DNA of 64,000 nt from Streptomyces drozdowiczii (GCF_026167665.1 NZ_CP098740.1:1-64000); one strand, 5' to 3'. Positions 18,401 through 27,711 are shown, counted from the stretch's first letter. Numbers and translations: made by a program. Notes: generated from the sequence alone by a model not told the origin.

Positions 18401-18847
18401 TCAGTGGTCGTTGATGAAGTTCACCGCGTAGGAGCCCTGACCGCCTTGGCCCTCGAAGGTGAGGCCTATGTTGCTGTACTCGTGCAGGTTGTACTTGCCG
18501 CCCTGGCTGGCCCGGTGCGTGACACACGTTCCCTTGCCAGTCGAGACGGTCGCCTTGTAATGACTGATGTTCAGGTCCCAGTCATCGACCGTGACGAACG
18601 CCGAATGGCCGTTCGCCGACGTGTCGCAGACGGAGATGATGTCCCCGTACTCCTCGACATAGACCCGGACACCCGTACCGTTCCAGACGTGGTCCCAGTT
18701 GATCCCCGTCGGCGCCCCGGCCGCGCTGGCCGGCGTCGCGGTGACCATTCCCAGTCCGGCCGCGGCCACCGCGGCGACGAGAGCAACAGTGCCGCGCCCC
18801 CGCAGGCGGGAACGCATGGCAGATGCTGTTGAGGTTGTGCGCTGCAT
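18401..18847 (-). CDS. Small secreted protein, distant relative of the 5.4-6.9 kb trio
   Basis: The protein has 148 aa from ATG 18845-18847 (GAGGG three bases upstream); an ATG ten codons later is possible. The signal peptide ends at TPASAAGAP. The mature part has GDIISVCDTSANGHSAFVTV, which aligns with the GDxxxVxDxxxxGxSAV block of the trio. It also has CVTH with a second Cys and a C-terminal GSYAVNFINDH. Its last ~105 codons and its terminator are duplicated at 27712-28005, where the copy is broken. Function unknown. Confidence 0.75.
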   Translation of the reverse strand: MQRTTSTASAMRSRLRGRGTVALVAAVAAAGLGMVTATPASAAGAPTGINWDHVWNGTGVRVYVEEYGDIISVCDTSANGHSAFVTVDDWDLNISHYKATVSTGKGTCVTHRASQGGKYNLHEYSNIGLTFEGQGGQGSYAVNFINDH

Positions 18848-19584
18848 GAACCCTCTTCTTGATCGTAATGCGGAACAAGCAGATCACCCGAGGACAAGCA
18901 CTTCCTCCCCGAGACTGATCCTGCAACGACTCAGACGCCCGCACGGCGTGCCATGGTTCTCCAATGAGTGACAATGCCATCCCCCGGCTCTCGGGCGACC
19001 GCGGGGCAGGGCGTCAGTCACTTCACTGAGTGGAGGGCTCCTCGGTGTAGGAGGCCCATGCCGCTACGGATGGATGGAGGGGGAGGCCGTGTCACACACG
19101 CAGGTCCTGGCCAAGGGAGCGGAGCAGATTCCCCGCCCTTCTGGGTCACCACCGTTGCTCTGACGTCATCGTCGGAGCGACATTTCTCATGTCAAGGGCG
19201 TGCAGGCGGTAGAGGGTCACCAGCGCCGGCGCGTGCCCGTGCACCGCGCCGTAGGGGATGGCCTCCCGCAGACGGGTCCCGGACGTACCCGGGCTGGCGA
19301 GCCCGCCTGAAGTCCTGGAGTCGACGGCGCACCGTAACCTTGGGACGAGGCCTCGCCCAACGGTGAGCGCAAGTCGATGGAGATGTACGACCCTCCGGTC
19401 CGGCTTCTGTCAGTGTGCGGGGGTGACGCCCTGGCCCGAACGCACCTCACCCGAGTTTTGCCGGACCGCCCCCAACTGGGGATTTGACGTGTGCGTTGTC
19501 CGCGCTGGGCCCGACCGCGCTCATGCTTTGTCGGATCCCCGCCGGCCAGCAGGCTTCGCTGGAAATCCTGCTGGTGTACTGGGC
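18848..19584. other. Intergenic region before an IS graveyard
   Basis: About 740 bp holding the promoter of the secreted-protein gene at its left end. The rest shows only short frames with no recognisable product. The right part probably consists of decayed mobile-element sequence, because the adjacent 19.6-20.3 kb does. Confidence 0.35.
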
Positions 19585-19775
19585 TCAGTGATCGTTATGC
19601 ATGATCGATCCCACGAGGTTGCCGCAGGTGTGGATCGCGGCCGCCAGGGCGTCGGTCACCAGGTCCGCTCGCATGTGTTCGGCAATCGGCCAACCGGCCA
19701 GACGCCGCGATGAGAGGTCGATGACGGTAGAACTTTTCGCCCTCGACGGGCAGGTAGACACCTCAGACGCGTAAC
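19585..19775 (-). pseudogene. IS3-family transposase (integrase core) fragment
   Basis: The minus frame reads STVIDLSSRRLAGWPIAEHM, RADLVTDALAAAIHTCGNL, VGSIMHNDH. This is the central rve/DDE region of IS3-group transposases (VIDLSSRRLxGW ... MHxDHG). The preceding TYLPVEGEKF motif is present only in a shifted, damaged form, and the rest of the element is missing. Confidence 0.68.
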
Positions 19776-19799
19776 TCGTCAAGCTGCGGAGGCGGGGCC

Positions 19800-20330
19800 T
19801 GCCAGGTAAGCGGTGTGTTCATCGAACAGACGGTTGCTTTGCAGGCTGTGGTTAAGCTCGCCGATCATGCGGTTGAAGCGGTTGCCCTGGGCGGCTGCGT
19901 GCCAGTCTCCGTAGTCGTCGCGGCGCCGGTGGTAGTGGGCTTTGGCGCCGGGGGCGCGGTGATGGCGGCGAAGGCCCGGATGTATCCGGCGTGGTCGAGG
20001 ACGATCGTTCTTGACCCATCGGCGGATGATGCTGGACTCTTCCCCGGGGCTCCGGTAAACGGGCGAGGCGCCGGAGTGTGCCTTCACGGCGCCGGAAAAC
20101 GCTTGCGGTCGTCTCCGATCTCGGCGAGCAGCCGCGCCGCATGGGATGCCGAGGCCGGGGAGGCTGAGGGTGATCTCAGTGTCCGGGTGCTGAGGGAAGG
20201 TCTCTTCTGCAGCCTCGGCCAGGTGGTCGGCTGCGGTGCATGCGGCTTCCAGTTGGACCAGGAGGACGCAAGTGTCGCCGCTGGAGTCATCAAGGCACCA
20301 GGCGTTGCCCAGGCAGTCAATCGATCCTCA
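19800..20330 (-). pseudogene. Degenerate C-terminal half of an IS110-family transposase
   Basis: Across several minus frames one reads ITLSLPGLGIPCGAARLLAE followed by IGDDRKRFP, then IIRRWVKNDRPRP, GAKAHYHRRRDDYGDWHAAA and NRFNRMIGELNHSLQSNRLF. This is the C-terminal transposase domain of a different IS110 subgroup from the intact copy at 22.4 kb. Frames change repeatedly and the RuvC-like N-terminal domain is gone. Confidence 0.68.
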
Positions 20331-20448
20331 TCCGCTCGGTCTTGAGCTCTGTGCTGTCGCAGGCGGGCCCGGGCAGAGCGTCGGCGGGATACTGTCTCAT
20401 TCGTCTGCGATGGGCATTCCGATGAGCGCCGGCAGAGAGGGATCTGGG

Positions 20449-21381
20449 GTGATGGGGCGCATGGGGATGTGTGAGATCGAGTTCGTCAGCAGCCAGGCGA
20501 GGCTGGCCGGCTCCCTGGCAGTGCCGCGGGGAGCGGGTGCCGGCTGCGCGGGTGTGGTGCTGGTGGGAGGATCCGGGCCGTCCGACCGGGACAACGACTC
20601 GTTCTTCCCGCCGCTGCGCCACCACCTGCTGGACGCCGGGTTCGCAGTGCTCTCCTACGACAAGCGGGGCGTCGGCGGGTCCTCCGGTGACTGGCGCGAT
20701 GGGACGCTGTCCGATCTGGCGACTGACGCGAAGAACGCGGTGCGCTTCCTTCAATCCCAGCCGGGAGTGCGGCCTGACGCGGTGGGGCTCTTGGGCCACA
20801 GCGAAGGCGGCTGGGTGGCGCTTCGTGCGGCGGCCGCTCTGGACGACATGGCCTGGGTCGTCACCACCAGTTGTCCGGGAGTCAGCCCGGCCGTGCAGGA
20901 ACGCTACGCTCTGGCCAACCACCTGCGAGTGATGCATCTGGACAGCCAGGCCGACGCTGATCACACTCTGGACCTCTACGACCGCCTCATCGAGGCAGGA
21001 CGAAGCGACGCGGACTTCGCGACGGCGATGCAGATCGTAGATGCGGCCGGCAGGCCGCCCGGACTGGCGTACTACTGGAGCGACCTCGATGAACGCATGT
21101 GGGGGTTCCTCAAACGCAAGCAGGACCACGATCCAACCGCCGACCTCCTCGGCCTGCGCTGCCCTCATCTGGTGTTCCTCGGCGGCGCCGATCCGCTCGT
21201 CCCGGTCGCCGAGACTCTCGACGTGCTCGGTGCGGTCGCTTGCCGTGCGGCGCGTTCGCCTGACGCGACGCTAACTGTGGAAGTGCTCCCAGGCGCAGAC
21301 CACCGGTTGCGGCTGCCCGACGCCACTGCGCCGGAACCCACGTACTTCGAATCACTCACCAGTTGGCTCCAGCGACACTGA
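20449..21381 (+). CDS. Alpha/beta hydrolase (serine type)
   Basis: The protein has 310 aa from GTG 20449, eight bases after AGAGAGG (the ATG one codon later is equally possible). A complete hydrolase triad is visible: oxyanion loop VGGSGPSDRDND, YDKRGVGGSSG, nucleophile in LLGHSEGGW, acid in FLGGADPLVP, and His in LPGADHRLRL. The lid region (~150-220) is helical. The pattern fits the broad family of cytoplasmic esterases and acyl-peptide-hydrolase-like proteins. The substrate is not predictable, and no neighbour suggests a pathway. Confidence 0.85.
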   Translation: MMGRMGMCEIEFVSSQARLAGSLAVPRGAGAGCAGVVLVGGSGPSDRDNDSFFPPLRHHLLDAGFAVLSYDKRGVGGSSGDWRDGTLSDLATDAKNAVRFLQSQPGVRPDAVGLLGHSEGGWVALRAAAALDDMAWVVTTSCPGVSPAVQERYALANHLRVMHLDSQADADHTLDLYDRLIEAGRSDADFATAMQIVDAAGRPPGLAYYWSDLDERMWGFLKRKQDHDPTADLLGLRCPHLVFLGGADPLVPVAETLDVLGAVACRAARSPDATLTVEVLPGADHRLRLPDATAPEPTYFESLTSWLQRH

Positions 21382-21739
21382 AACCTGCTCCTGCTTGGCA
21401 TAGCGTGCGCCCAGTCGGACGAGGTCAGCGTGAACGCCGCCGGTCTTGCCGAGGTAACAGGCCTCCCCGACTTCACTGTGCACGCGCGCCATCAGCGCCT
21501 GCGCCCCTGTTCGGAGCGATCAGGGTGGAACTCTGCGGCCGCCTCGACGGCGCCTTCGCCCACGGCGCCTTCTTCTTCGAACACAGCAACGTCCTGCTCG
21601 CCGGCCTCAAAGGCTTCGGTCCCAGAGGCTGCCAGCCAAGACGATCCCACAGGGTGAGGTCTTCCCGGTGAGAGCATCGGGGTTCGTAGGCACGCCCTCA
21701 ACTCTCCCGTTTCCTGGTGGAGGAACGATGCTCGCCGTT
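21382..21739. other. Intergenic region, no gene recognised
   Basis: Some 360 bp downstream of the hydrolase. A short plus-strand frame (LFGAIRVELCGRLDGAFAHG region near 21510-21600) has coding-like composition but no recognisable family, start or ribosome site. Confidence 0.35.
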
Positions 21740-22160
21740 AATGGGGTCGCCAGCTCTCTGGTCTTGTCACCGTGCGCATCACCGGAGTGCCGGTGGCCGG
21801 TGTAGCACGGTGGCACCTCGTGGCGCGGCGTGTCACCGGGCGGGAAGCCACCTCCAAGCCGTGCGCGGCAGGCCCCCTGGCTGGCTCCGCATCCAGCCGT
21901 GCGAACCCGCCTCCAGCTGGGCGAACTGCTTCTGGCTCAACCCGGCAGCGACGGCGGCCCCTGGGACCGCAGTACCTGCGGACCGCCCTCGTCCCAGATC
22001 CGCAACCATCTCCGCACGGGGCGGACGCCGGCCCGCAGGTCCTTGGCGATCGATGAGCTGCCCCGCCCCGGGCGAACCACTCGCCCGCCGTGAGTCGCAA
22101 CTTCGCGCGCAGATGATGCCGTTCGGCGGTCAGTCCGCCGCCTTGTGGATCCGCATGCCC
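21740..22160 (-). pseudogene. Degenerate helix-turn-helix transposase fragment (IS630-like)
   Basis: Switching among minus frames gives HHLRAKLRLTAGEWFARG, AGVRPVRRWLRIWDEGGPQ, VLRSQGPPSLPG and GLSQKQFAQLEAG. This is the layout of the N-terminal HTH of IS630-type transposases (RSVxRWRRxWxxGGxxALRSKG, then LSExQFxxLExxL). No catalytic domain follows. The assignment rests on motif resemblance in a frame-broken sequence. Confidence 0.45.
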
Positions 22161-22199
22161 CGGTGATACCCGGGCGAGCGACGAGCCGTCAGCCCCCCC

Positions 22200-22426
22200 C
22201 GTTACCCTTTTCGTGGCTCCGCAATGGGGCCTCCGGCCTTCGGGTTCGGCCCCCCTTGTTGTTCATGATCCGGGGGTGGTGTCACCGGGCCCGGAGGCAT
22301 CGACGGACCGCTGATGAGGGGCTTGAGCACCGGCTTCACCCAGGCCGGAAGAGCTCTCCGTAACGTGGATGTGGCAGCTCGGTGCCCTGGCAAGGCCGGA
22401 CGAAAGCGTGATGGAGGGGCCTGCAC
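22200..22426 (+). ncRNA. Candidate IS110 bridge RNA region
   Basis: The non-coding segment upstream of the recombinase start contains three potential hairpins. GGGGCC (22226-22231) pairs with GGCCCC (22248-22253). CCGGG (22270-22274) pairs with CCCGG (22290-22294). CCGGC (22330-22334) pairs with GCCGG (22344-22348), enclosed by GAGC (22325-22328) with GCTC (22353-22356). In characterised IS110-group elements this end encodes a structured bridge RNA whose internal loops base-pair with donor and target DNA. The presence of a bridge RNA here is inferred from position and structure only. Confidence 0.4.
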
Positions 22427-23632
22427 GTGATCGACATCAGCACTATCGACGTCTTCCTCGGCCTGGACGTCGGCAAGGGCGAACACCACGCCACCGCCGT
22501 CACCCCGGCCGGCAAGAAAGCGTTCGACAAGCGCCTGCCCAACACCGAGCCCAAGCTCCGCGAACTGTTCGCGAAACTTCAGGCCAAGCACGGAACGGTG
22601 CTGGTCGTGGTCGACCAGCCGGCCTCGATCGGGGCCCTGCCGCTGGCGGTCGCCCGGGACATGGGCTGCCCGGTCGCCTATCTGCCGGGCCTGACGATGC
22701 GGCGGATCGCCGACCTCTACCCCGGCGAGGCGAAGACCGACGCGCGGGACGCGTTCATCATCGCCGACGCTGCCCGGGCGATGCCGCACACGCTGCGGGC
22801 GATCGACGGCCAGGACGAGACGATCGCCGAGCTGGAGATGATCGTCGGCTTCGACGACGATCTGGCCGGCGAGGCCACCCGGGTCGCCAACCGGCTCCAC
22901 GGCCTGCTGACCCAGATCCATCCGTCGCTGGAACGAGTCCTGGGACCGCGGTTGCAGCACCCGGCCGTCCTCACGCTGCTGGAACGGTTCGGGTCACCGG
23001 CCCAGATCCGCAAGGCCGGACGGCGCCGCCTGGTCACGCTGCTACGGCCGAAGGCCCCGAGGATGGCCGAGCGTCTGGTCGAGGACATCTTCACCGCTCT
23101 AGACGAGCAGACGGTGGTGGTGCCCGGCACCGAGGCGGCCGCACTGATCGTCCCAAGCCTGGCCGGCTCCCTGACCGGCGTCCTTGACCAGAGGAAACTG
23201 CTGGGAGGGCAGATCGAGGAACTCCTGGAGGCCCACCCTCTTTCCAAGGTCCTGAGGTCGATGCCGGGAGTCGGCGTCAGGACCGGAGCCCGCATCCTGA
23301 TCGAGGTCGGCGACGGCAGCACCTTCCCGACCGCCGGCCACCTCGCCGCCTACGCCGGACTCGCCCCGGCGACCCACAGCTCGGGCTCCTCGATCCGCGG
23401 CGAACAGCCTTCCAGGAGAGGAAACAAGCAGCTCAAACGGGCCTTCTTCCTCTCCGCGTTCGCCGCCCTGAGCGACCCGCCATCCCGGATCTACTACGAC
23501 AAGAAGATCGCTCAGGGAAAACATCACACCCAGGCCCTGCTCTGCCTCGCCAGACGCCGGGCCGACGTGCTGTTCGCGATGCTCCGCGACGGCACCTTCT
23601 ACGAACCGCAGCCGTCGGCCGCAGTCACCTGA
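22427..23632 (+). CDS. IS110-family transposase (DEDD recombinase)
   Basis: The protein has 401 aa from GTG 22427, normal length for the family. The N-terminal RuvC-like DEDD domain shows VFLGLDVGKGEHHATAV, VVVDQPASIG and KTDARDAFIIADAARAMP. A coiled-coil region follows. The C-terminal Tnp domain has LRSMPGVGVRTGARILIEV, FPTAGHLAAYAGLAPATHSS, then GSSIRGEQPSRRGNKQLKRA, with the family serine in the latter region. No frameshift is present. It catalyses RNA-guided, seamless recombination in the characterised relatives. Confidence 0.95.
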   Translation: MIDISTIDVFLGLDVGKGEHHATAVTPAGKKAFDKRLPNTEPKLRELFAKLQAKHGTVLVVVDQPASIGALPLAVARDMGCPVAYLPGLTMRRIADLYPGEAKTDARDAFIIADAARAMPHTLRAIDGQDETIAELEMIVGFDDDLAGEATRVANRLHGLLTQIHPSLERVLGPRLQHPAVLTLLERFGSPAQIRKAGRRRLVTLLRPKAPRMAERLVEDIFTALDEQTVVVPGTEAAALIVPSLAGSLTGVLDQRKLLGGQIEELLEAHPLSKVLRSMPGVGVRTGARILIEVGDGSTFPTAGHLAAYAGLAPATHSSGSSIRGEQPSRRGNKQLKRAFFLSAFAALSDPPSRIYYDKKIAQGKHHTQALLCLARRRADVLFAMLRDGTFYEPQPSAAVT

Positions 23633-24110
23633 CCTGCGGGTCTGCGAGAAGAACGACTCGATCGGCCTCAACATCGAAGCCGAGCACCGGATGGCCCTCG
23701 TCGCCTTCCGGGTCCATCAGCACCGGCTTGCCCAGCCGCCGCCCGATCTCACGGAGGAAGCTGCAGAACGCGTCAAGTCGATCCTGGCCCTGCAACTCCC
23801 GCAGGTCGACGTCGAAGTCGACTTCATCGTCGGCATGAAAACGGAAGATCGCCAACACCTCGGCAGAGGGCCAGACCCGCAGGTCGGGGCACTCTGCATC
23901 CGCCGGGCGGGACAGCACGGCCTCCGCCCGAGGCACCGGAAGCACCGTCTCCCCGTCGGAGTACTGGCACTTCCATCCATTCTCCGCGACAAGATCGAGG
24001 ACCGCCTGCCAGTCCTCCACCGAGGCATCCGGGACACGCACGTCCGGCAACGACCCCATCAAGTCCGGGTCGAAGAAGGAACTCACGTCATCCCACAGCA
24101 GATCAGCCAC
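23625..24110 (-). CDS. Hypothetical acidic protein
   Basis: The protein has 161 aa from GTG 24108-24110; an upstream GTG at 24188 would add 26 residues, and no ribosome site decides between them. It is strongly acidic (FHADDEVDFDVDLRELQ, DPEGDEGHPVLGFDVEADR) without membrane segments, cysteine motifs or a known fold. The WDDVSSFFDPDLMGSLPDV start resembles small acidic hypothetical or immunity-like proteins in Streptomyces, but I cannot name the family. The last three codons overlap the end of the IS110 gene, so the original C-terminus may have been altered by insertion. Confidence 0.55.
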   Translation of the reverse strand: MADLLWDDVSSFFDPDLMGSLPDVRVPDASVEDWQAVLDLVAENGWKCQYSDGETVLPVPRAEAVLSRPADAECPDLRVWPSAEVLAIFRFHADDEVDFDVDLRELQGQDRLDAFCSFLREIGRRLGKPVLMDPEGDEGHPVLGFDVEADRVVLLADPQVR

Positions 24111-24198
24111 CCGACCATGCTGCCCGGCTCGCCAACCCGACGCACCCCCGTTTCCCTTGACCAAAGAGATAGGGGCCCCCGACACCACGAGTACAACC

Positions 24199-25038
24199 TC
24201 AGCAACCGACCGGAACCATGGCGTCGGTAAGGATGATTCCCAGCGTGCGCTCCATGCCGTGGGCGCCCGTGTCGGTCAGGTCCACCGCTCGGGGGCTGCG
24301 CCCCCACCGCACCCAGTCCAGCGCGAACAGGCGGGCTGTCAGCACGGCTCCGAGGCCGCCCGCGAGGTGGTGCTGGTGCTCGCTCCAGTCCACGCAGTAG
24401 CGGATCGCGGGCCGGCGTGGCGGCAGCCGCTCCGTGTGGATGCCGAGTTCGGCCAGTGCCGTGCGCCCGGTGCGGGTAAGGCGGTACTGGGCGTCGTGGC
24501 CGTAGGAGGCGGGCCGGTCGCGCACGGACTCGTCGGGCCGGTGGATGCCGTCGTGTCCGGTGAGGATGCCGCGTTCCAGCAGACCGCGCATGAGCGCCAC
24601 GCCGAGACGGCCTGCGAGGTGGTCGTAGCAGCTGCGGCCACGACGGAGGGCAATGGCGCGGTTGCTCTGCTTGAGCGAGGTAATGGCCAGTGGCGGGGCG
24701 ATCAGCGCAAGGCATTCCAGGGCCGCGCTCACGTCCGGGCCGGCGAGCCGGTAGAAGCGGTGCCTGCCCCGTTGCTCCACGGTGAGCAGTGCGCCCTCGA
24801 CGAGCTTGGCCAGGTGTGCGCTGGCGGTGGCGGCACCGATGCCGGCCTCGGCGGCCAGGGCGTTCGCCGGAAGGGCGCGGCCGTCGGCCAGACACTTGAG
24901 AATTCGGGCGCGCGAGGGGTCGGCGATGAGGGCGGCGGCCCGTGCGATGTCGGTTTGGTGCTTGAGCGGCTCTCCCGAGGACTCAAGCCCCGCGGTACCG
25001 GTCGTCGAGTGTGCGCGGTCGCGGTCGGTGTTCGGCAT
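24199..25038 (-). CDS. ArsR-family winged-helix regulator
   Basis: The protein has 279 aa from ATG 25036-25038. The open frame extends far upstream through the antisense of the pump gene and is not used. The N-terminal winged helix is clear: DIARAAALIADPSRARILKC, LPANALAAEAGIGAATASAH, and GRHRFYRLAGPDV. A ~170-aa C-terminal part with CYDHLAGRLGVALMRGLLER and WSEHQHHLAGGLGAVL is typical of long ArsR/HTH_20 proteins. It is divergent from a DHA2 efflux pump gene with an inverted repeat between them, the classical arrangement of a repressor and its pump. Confidence 0.85.
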   Translation of the reverse strand: MPNTDRDRAHSTTGTAGLESSGEPLKHQTDIARAAALIADPSRARILKCLADGRALPANALAAEAGIGAATASAHLAKLVEGALLTVEQRGRHRFYRLAGPDVSAALECLALIAPPLAITSLKQSNRAIALRRGRSCYDHLAGRLGVALMRGLLERGILTGHDGIHRPDESVRDRPASYGHDAQYRLTRTGRTALAELGIHTERLPPRRPAIRYCVDWSEHQHHLAGGLGAVLTARLFALDWVRWGRSPRAVDLTDTGAHGMERTLGIILTDAMVPVGC

Positions 25039-25060
25039 GGGAAGACCGTAGAACGACGAC

Positions 25061-25080
25061 ACTTCGTCGGGCAACGAAGT
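25061..25080. promoter_or_regulatory. Candidate operator between ArsR regulator and pump
   Basis: ACTTCGT (25061-25067) and ACGAAGT (25074-25080) form a perfect 7-bp inverted repeat with a 6-bp spacer in the 64-bp divergent gap. Size and location suit a winged-helix dimer site that would control both genes. Confidence 0.55.
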
Positions 25081-25102
25081 ATTCGGAGCCGATGCTCTTG
25101 CC

Positions 25103-26598
25103 ATGACTACCGCGGCGATGAACAACACAACCGTCGAAAGCCCTCCCGCCCGCCCCCCTGTCACGTCCGGCCTGGGCCGGCGGGGCGGGCTCGACACGGC
25201 ACACGACCACGCGCCTCTCGCTCTGGCGCCTCTCGTCGCTCTCAGTCTCGGATACTTTCTGGTGATGCTGGACGTCACGGTCGTGAACGTCGCGCTCCCC
25301 GACATCCGGGCCTCACTGGGCGCGGGGCCTTCCGCGCTCCAGTGGATCGTCGACGGGTACAGCACCGTTTTCGCGGCACTGCTGCTGTTCGGCGGAGGGG
25401 CCGCCGACCGGTTCGGACACCGTCGTGTGTTCCTCACCGGCCTCATCCTGTTCAGCGGGGCTTCGGTCTTCTGCGGACTCGCCGGATCGGCGGTCCTGCT
25501 GATCGTGGGAAGGCTCGGCCAGGGAGCCGGAGCGGCGCTGCTCGTTCCCGCTTCGCTCGCGCTGCTGCAGGCCACCTTCCCCGACCGTGCGACCAGGGCC
25601 CGAGCGATCGCTGTCTGGGGGCTGTCGCGTCGGTCGCCTTCGGTGCCGGTCCCGCTGTCGGAGGCATCCTGGTCGCCGGCTCGGACTGGCGCGCCGTGTT
25701 CTGGCTGAACCTGCCACTTGGCGGCCTCGCCGTGCTGCTGACGCTGCGCCATCTGCCGTCTTCCGCGGTGCGTCCCAGAACACGGAAGGCGGATCCGGTG
25801 AGCCAGGTTCTCGCCGTCGTCGGTCTCGTCGCGGTGACTGGAGCCCTCAACGAGGCGGGCACACGGGGCTGGACGTCGCCGCTGGTCCTCTCCGCCTTGG
25901 CGGTCGGGGCGGTGGCCCTGGTGTCCTTCGTCCTGACGGCACGGGCTCTGGAAGCACGTATGGGGGGTAGGCGCGCCCCGCTGCTACGGCCGTCCATGTT
26001 CCGGTCCCGCTCCTTCACCTCGGCCACCGTGATCGGGATGCTGATCAGCCTCGGCTACTACGGCATGCTCTTCCTCGCCACGCTCTACTTCCAGCAGGAA
26101 CGCCACCTCAACGTCCTGGAGACCGGCCTGGCCCTGCTGCCGTCCGTGTGCATGGGACTGATCGCCGCCCCCCTGTTCCACCGCGTCGCGCCCCGAACCG
26201 GCCCGTACGTCCCGATGGCCGCCGGCCTCGTTCTCGGCGCCGCGGGATTCGCCGGCTGGATGTTCACCGGGCCCGCGACTCCCTACCCGGTTCTGCTCTT
26301 CGCGCTCATCGCGACCGGGATGGGCCAGACCATGACCGCCCTCGCCGCCACCGCCGCCGTCGTCGAGACCGCGGCCGCCTCCGACGCCGGCGTCGCCACC
26401 GCCGTCTTCAACGTCGCCCGGCAGGTCGGCAGCACCATGGGCGTAGCACTCTTCGGAACGTTCACCGCCACGGCGCACCACTTCAACTCCGGTCTGCGCC
26501 TGTCGGCCGGTATTGCCGCAGCCGCGTTCACGCTCGGCGCGCTGCTTGCCCTGCGGGTCAGGTCGGCCGCTCCCGCACTTACGGGCCCGACCTCCTGA
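25103..26598 (+). pseudogene. MFS drug-efflux transporter (DHA2, 14-TM type), frameshifted
   Basis: From ATG 25103 the frame encodes a cytoplasmic tail and the first five or so helices with SLGYFLVMLDVTVVNVALPD (motif D1) and GGGAADRFGHRRVFLTG (motif A). It breaks at the five Gs at 25617-25621 after RARAIAVWG. One added G restores AVASVAFGAGPAVGGILV (antiporter motif C region) and the remaining helices to 26598, for a total of 498 aa. The restored protein is complete and would export hydrophobic drugs by proton antiport. It is divergent from an ArsR regulator. The single-base lesion may be a sequencing artefact. Confidence 0.8.
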
Positions 26599-26736
26599 CC
26601 ACACATCCCTGACCCATGGGCCGCGCCGCCGTCCGTGAAGCCGCGCACCCCACCCCGGTCGCGGTCCATGGTCGCCGGCCCGTCATCACCCAAAGAGCCC
26701 GCCCGCTATCGGCTTCGGCCGTGAGGAGACACCATC

Positions 26737-27660
26737 ATGACGACATCGAACCGACGCCCCGAGATCCTCCGCTACACCGCCTTCTCCGCCGACCCCGCAG
26801 GCGGAAACCCCGCCGGCGTCGTCCTGGACGCCACCGGCCTGACCGATGCCGAGCAGCTCGCGATCGCCGCGGAGCTGGGATACAGCGAGACGGCCTTCTT
26901 GACGGCCCCGCCGGCCGAACTCGCAGGCCGGGAAGGGGCCTACACCATCCGCTACTTCTCCCCGCGCGCCGAGGTCTCCTTCTGCGGGCACGCCACCATA
27001 GCCGCCGCCATCGCACACGCGGAACGTCACGGACCCGGCGACCTGCTGCTCGCCACTCCGGCCGGCACCGTCCCGGTGACGGTGACCGGCGCTCCGGACG
27101 GCACTGTGCACGCGACCCTGACCAGCGTCGAACCGGCGGTCCACGCGGTGGCGGAGGGCAATGTCGACGAAGCGCTCCAGGCGCTCGGCTGGTCCCGGAC
27201 CGACCTGGATCCGGAGTTTCCGCCCCGGATCGGGTACGCGGGGGCTCGCCATCTGATCCTGGCCGTGCGCACCCGTACCCGGCTGGCCGACCTGGCCTAC
27301 GACTTCGAGCGCCTCAAGGACTTCATGACCGGTCTGGACCTCACCACCGTGCAGCTCGTGTGGCGTGAGTCCGCAACGGTCTTCCACGTCCGCGACCCCT
27401 TCCCCGTGGGCGGGGTGGTCGAGGACCCGGCAACCGGCGCCGCAGCCGCCGCATTCGGTGCCTACGCCCGCGAGCTGGGGCTCGTACCCGAGGAGACGGT
27501 TCTCCACCTCCACCAGGGCACGGACATGGGCCGTCCCGGCGAGCTCCGAGTGGAGCTGTACGCCGGGGACCCGCGGGTACGCGTCAGCGGCACGGGAGCC
27601 CGTATTCCTGAGCCCGGCACGATGCGTGAGACGGCTCCACACGCCGGCAGTGCAGTGTGA
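26737..27660 (+). CDS. PhzF-family isomerase/epimerase
   Basis: The protein has 307 aa from ATG 26737 with GAGGAG upstream. Both halves of the diaminopimelate-epimerase-like fold are present: TAFSADPAGGNPAGVVLDA, the SETAF segment with the family catalytic Glu, IRYFSPRAEVSFCGHATIAA, and in the second half GGVVEDPATGAAAAAFGAY. Characterised PhzF isomerises an intermediate of phenazine synthesis, but most homologues have unknown substrates and no phenazine genes are nearby. It follows the pump gene after 138 bp and may be a separate unit. Confidence 0.9.
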   Translation: MTTSNRRPEILRYTAFSADPAGGNPAGVVLDATGLTDAEQLAIAAELGYSETAFLTAPPAELAGREGAYTIRYFSPRAEVSFCGHATIAAAIAHAERHGPGDLLLATPAGTVPVTVTGAPDGTVHATLTSVEPAVHAVAEGNVDEALQALGWSRTDLDPEFPPRIGYAGARHLILAVRTRTRLADLAYDFERLKDFMTGLDLTTVQLVWRESATVFHVRDPFPVGGVVEDPATGAAAAAFGAYARELGLVPEETVLHLHQGTDMGRPGELRVELYAGDPRVRVSGTGARIPEPGTMRETAPHAGSAV

Positions 27661-27711
27661 CACAGGGCGCTGCCCGGTACGTCTCCGGGGAGCTGTGAGG
27701 ACTCAAACCGT

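Larger units (their letters stand above)
22195..23640 (+). mobile_element. IS110-family insertion sequence, apparently full length
   Basis: The element consists of a ~230-bp structured non-coding left part and the intact recombinase gene at 22427-23632. IS110 elements usually lack terminal inverted repeats and target duplications, so the ends cannot be fixed from this sequence alone. The left limit is set near the run of Cs at 22192-22200 and the right limit just after the stop; both are approximate. The stop of the minus-strand gene at 23625 lies inside the right end. Confidence 0.6.

Noticed and set aside
24157..26598. An 813-codon plus-strand frame beginning inside the ArsR gene
   Set aside because: It is the antisense of the ArsR gene joined to the second half of the DHA2 pump through the single-base frameshift. 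It is not a fusion protein.
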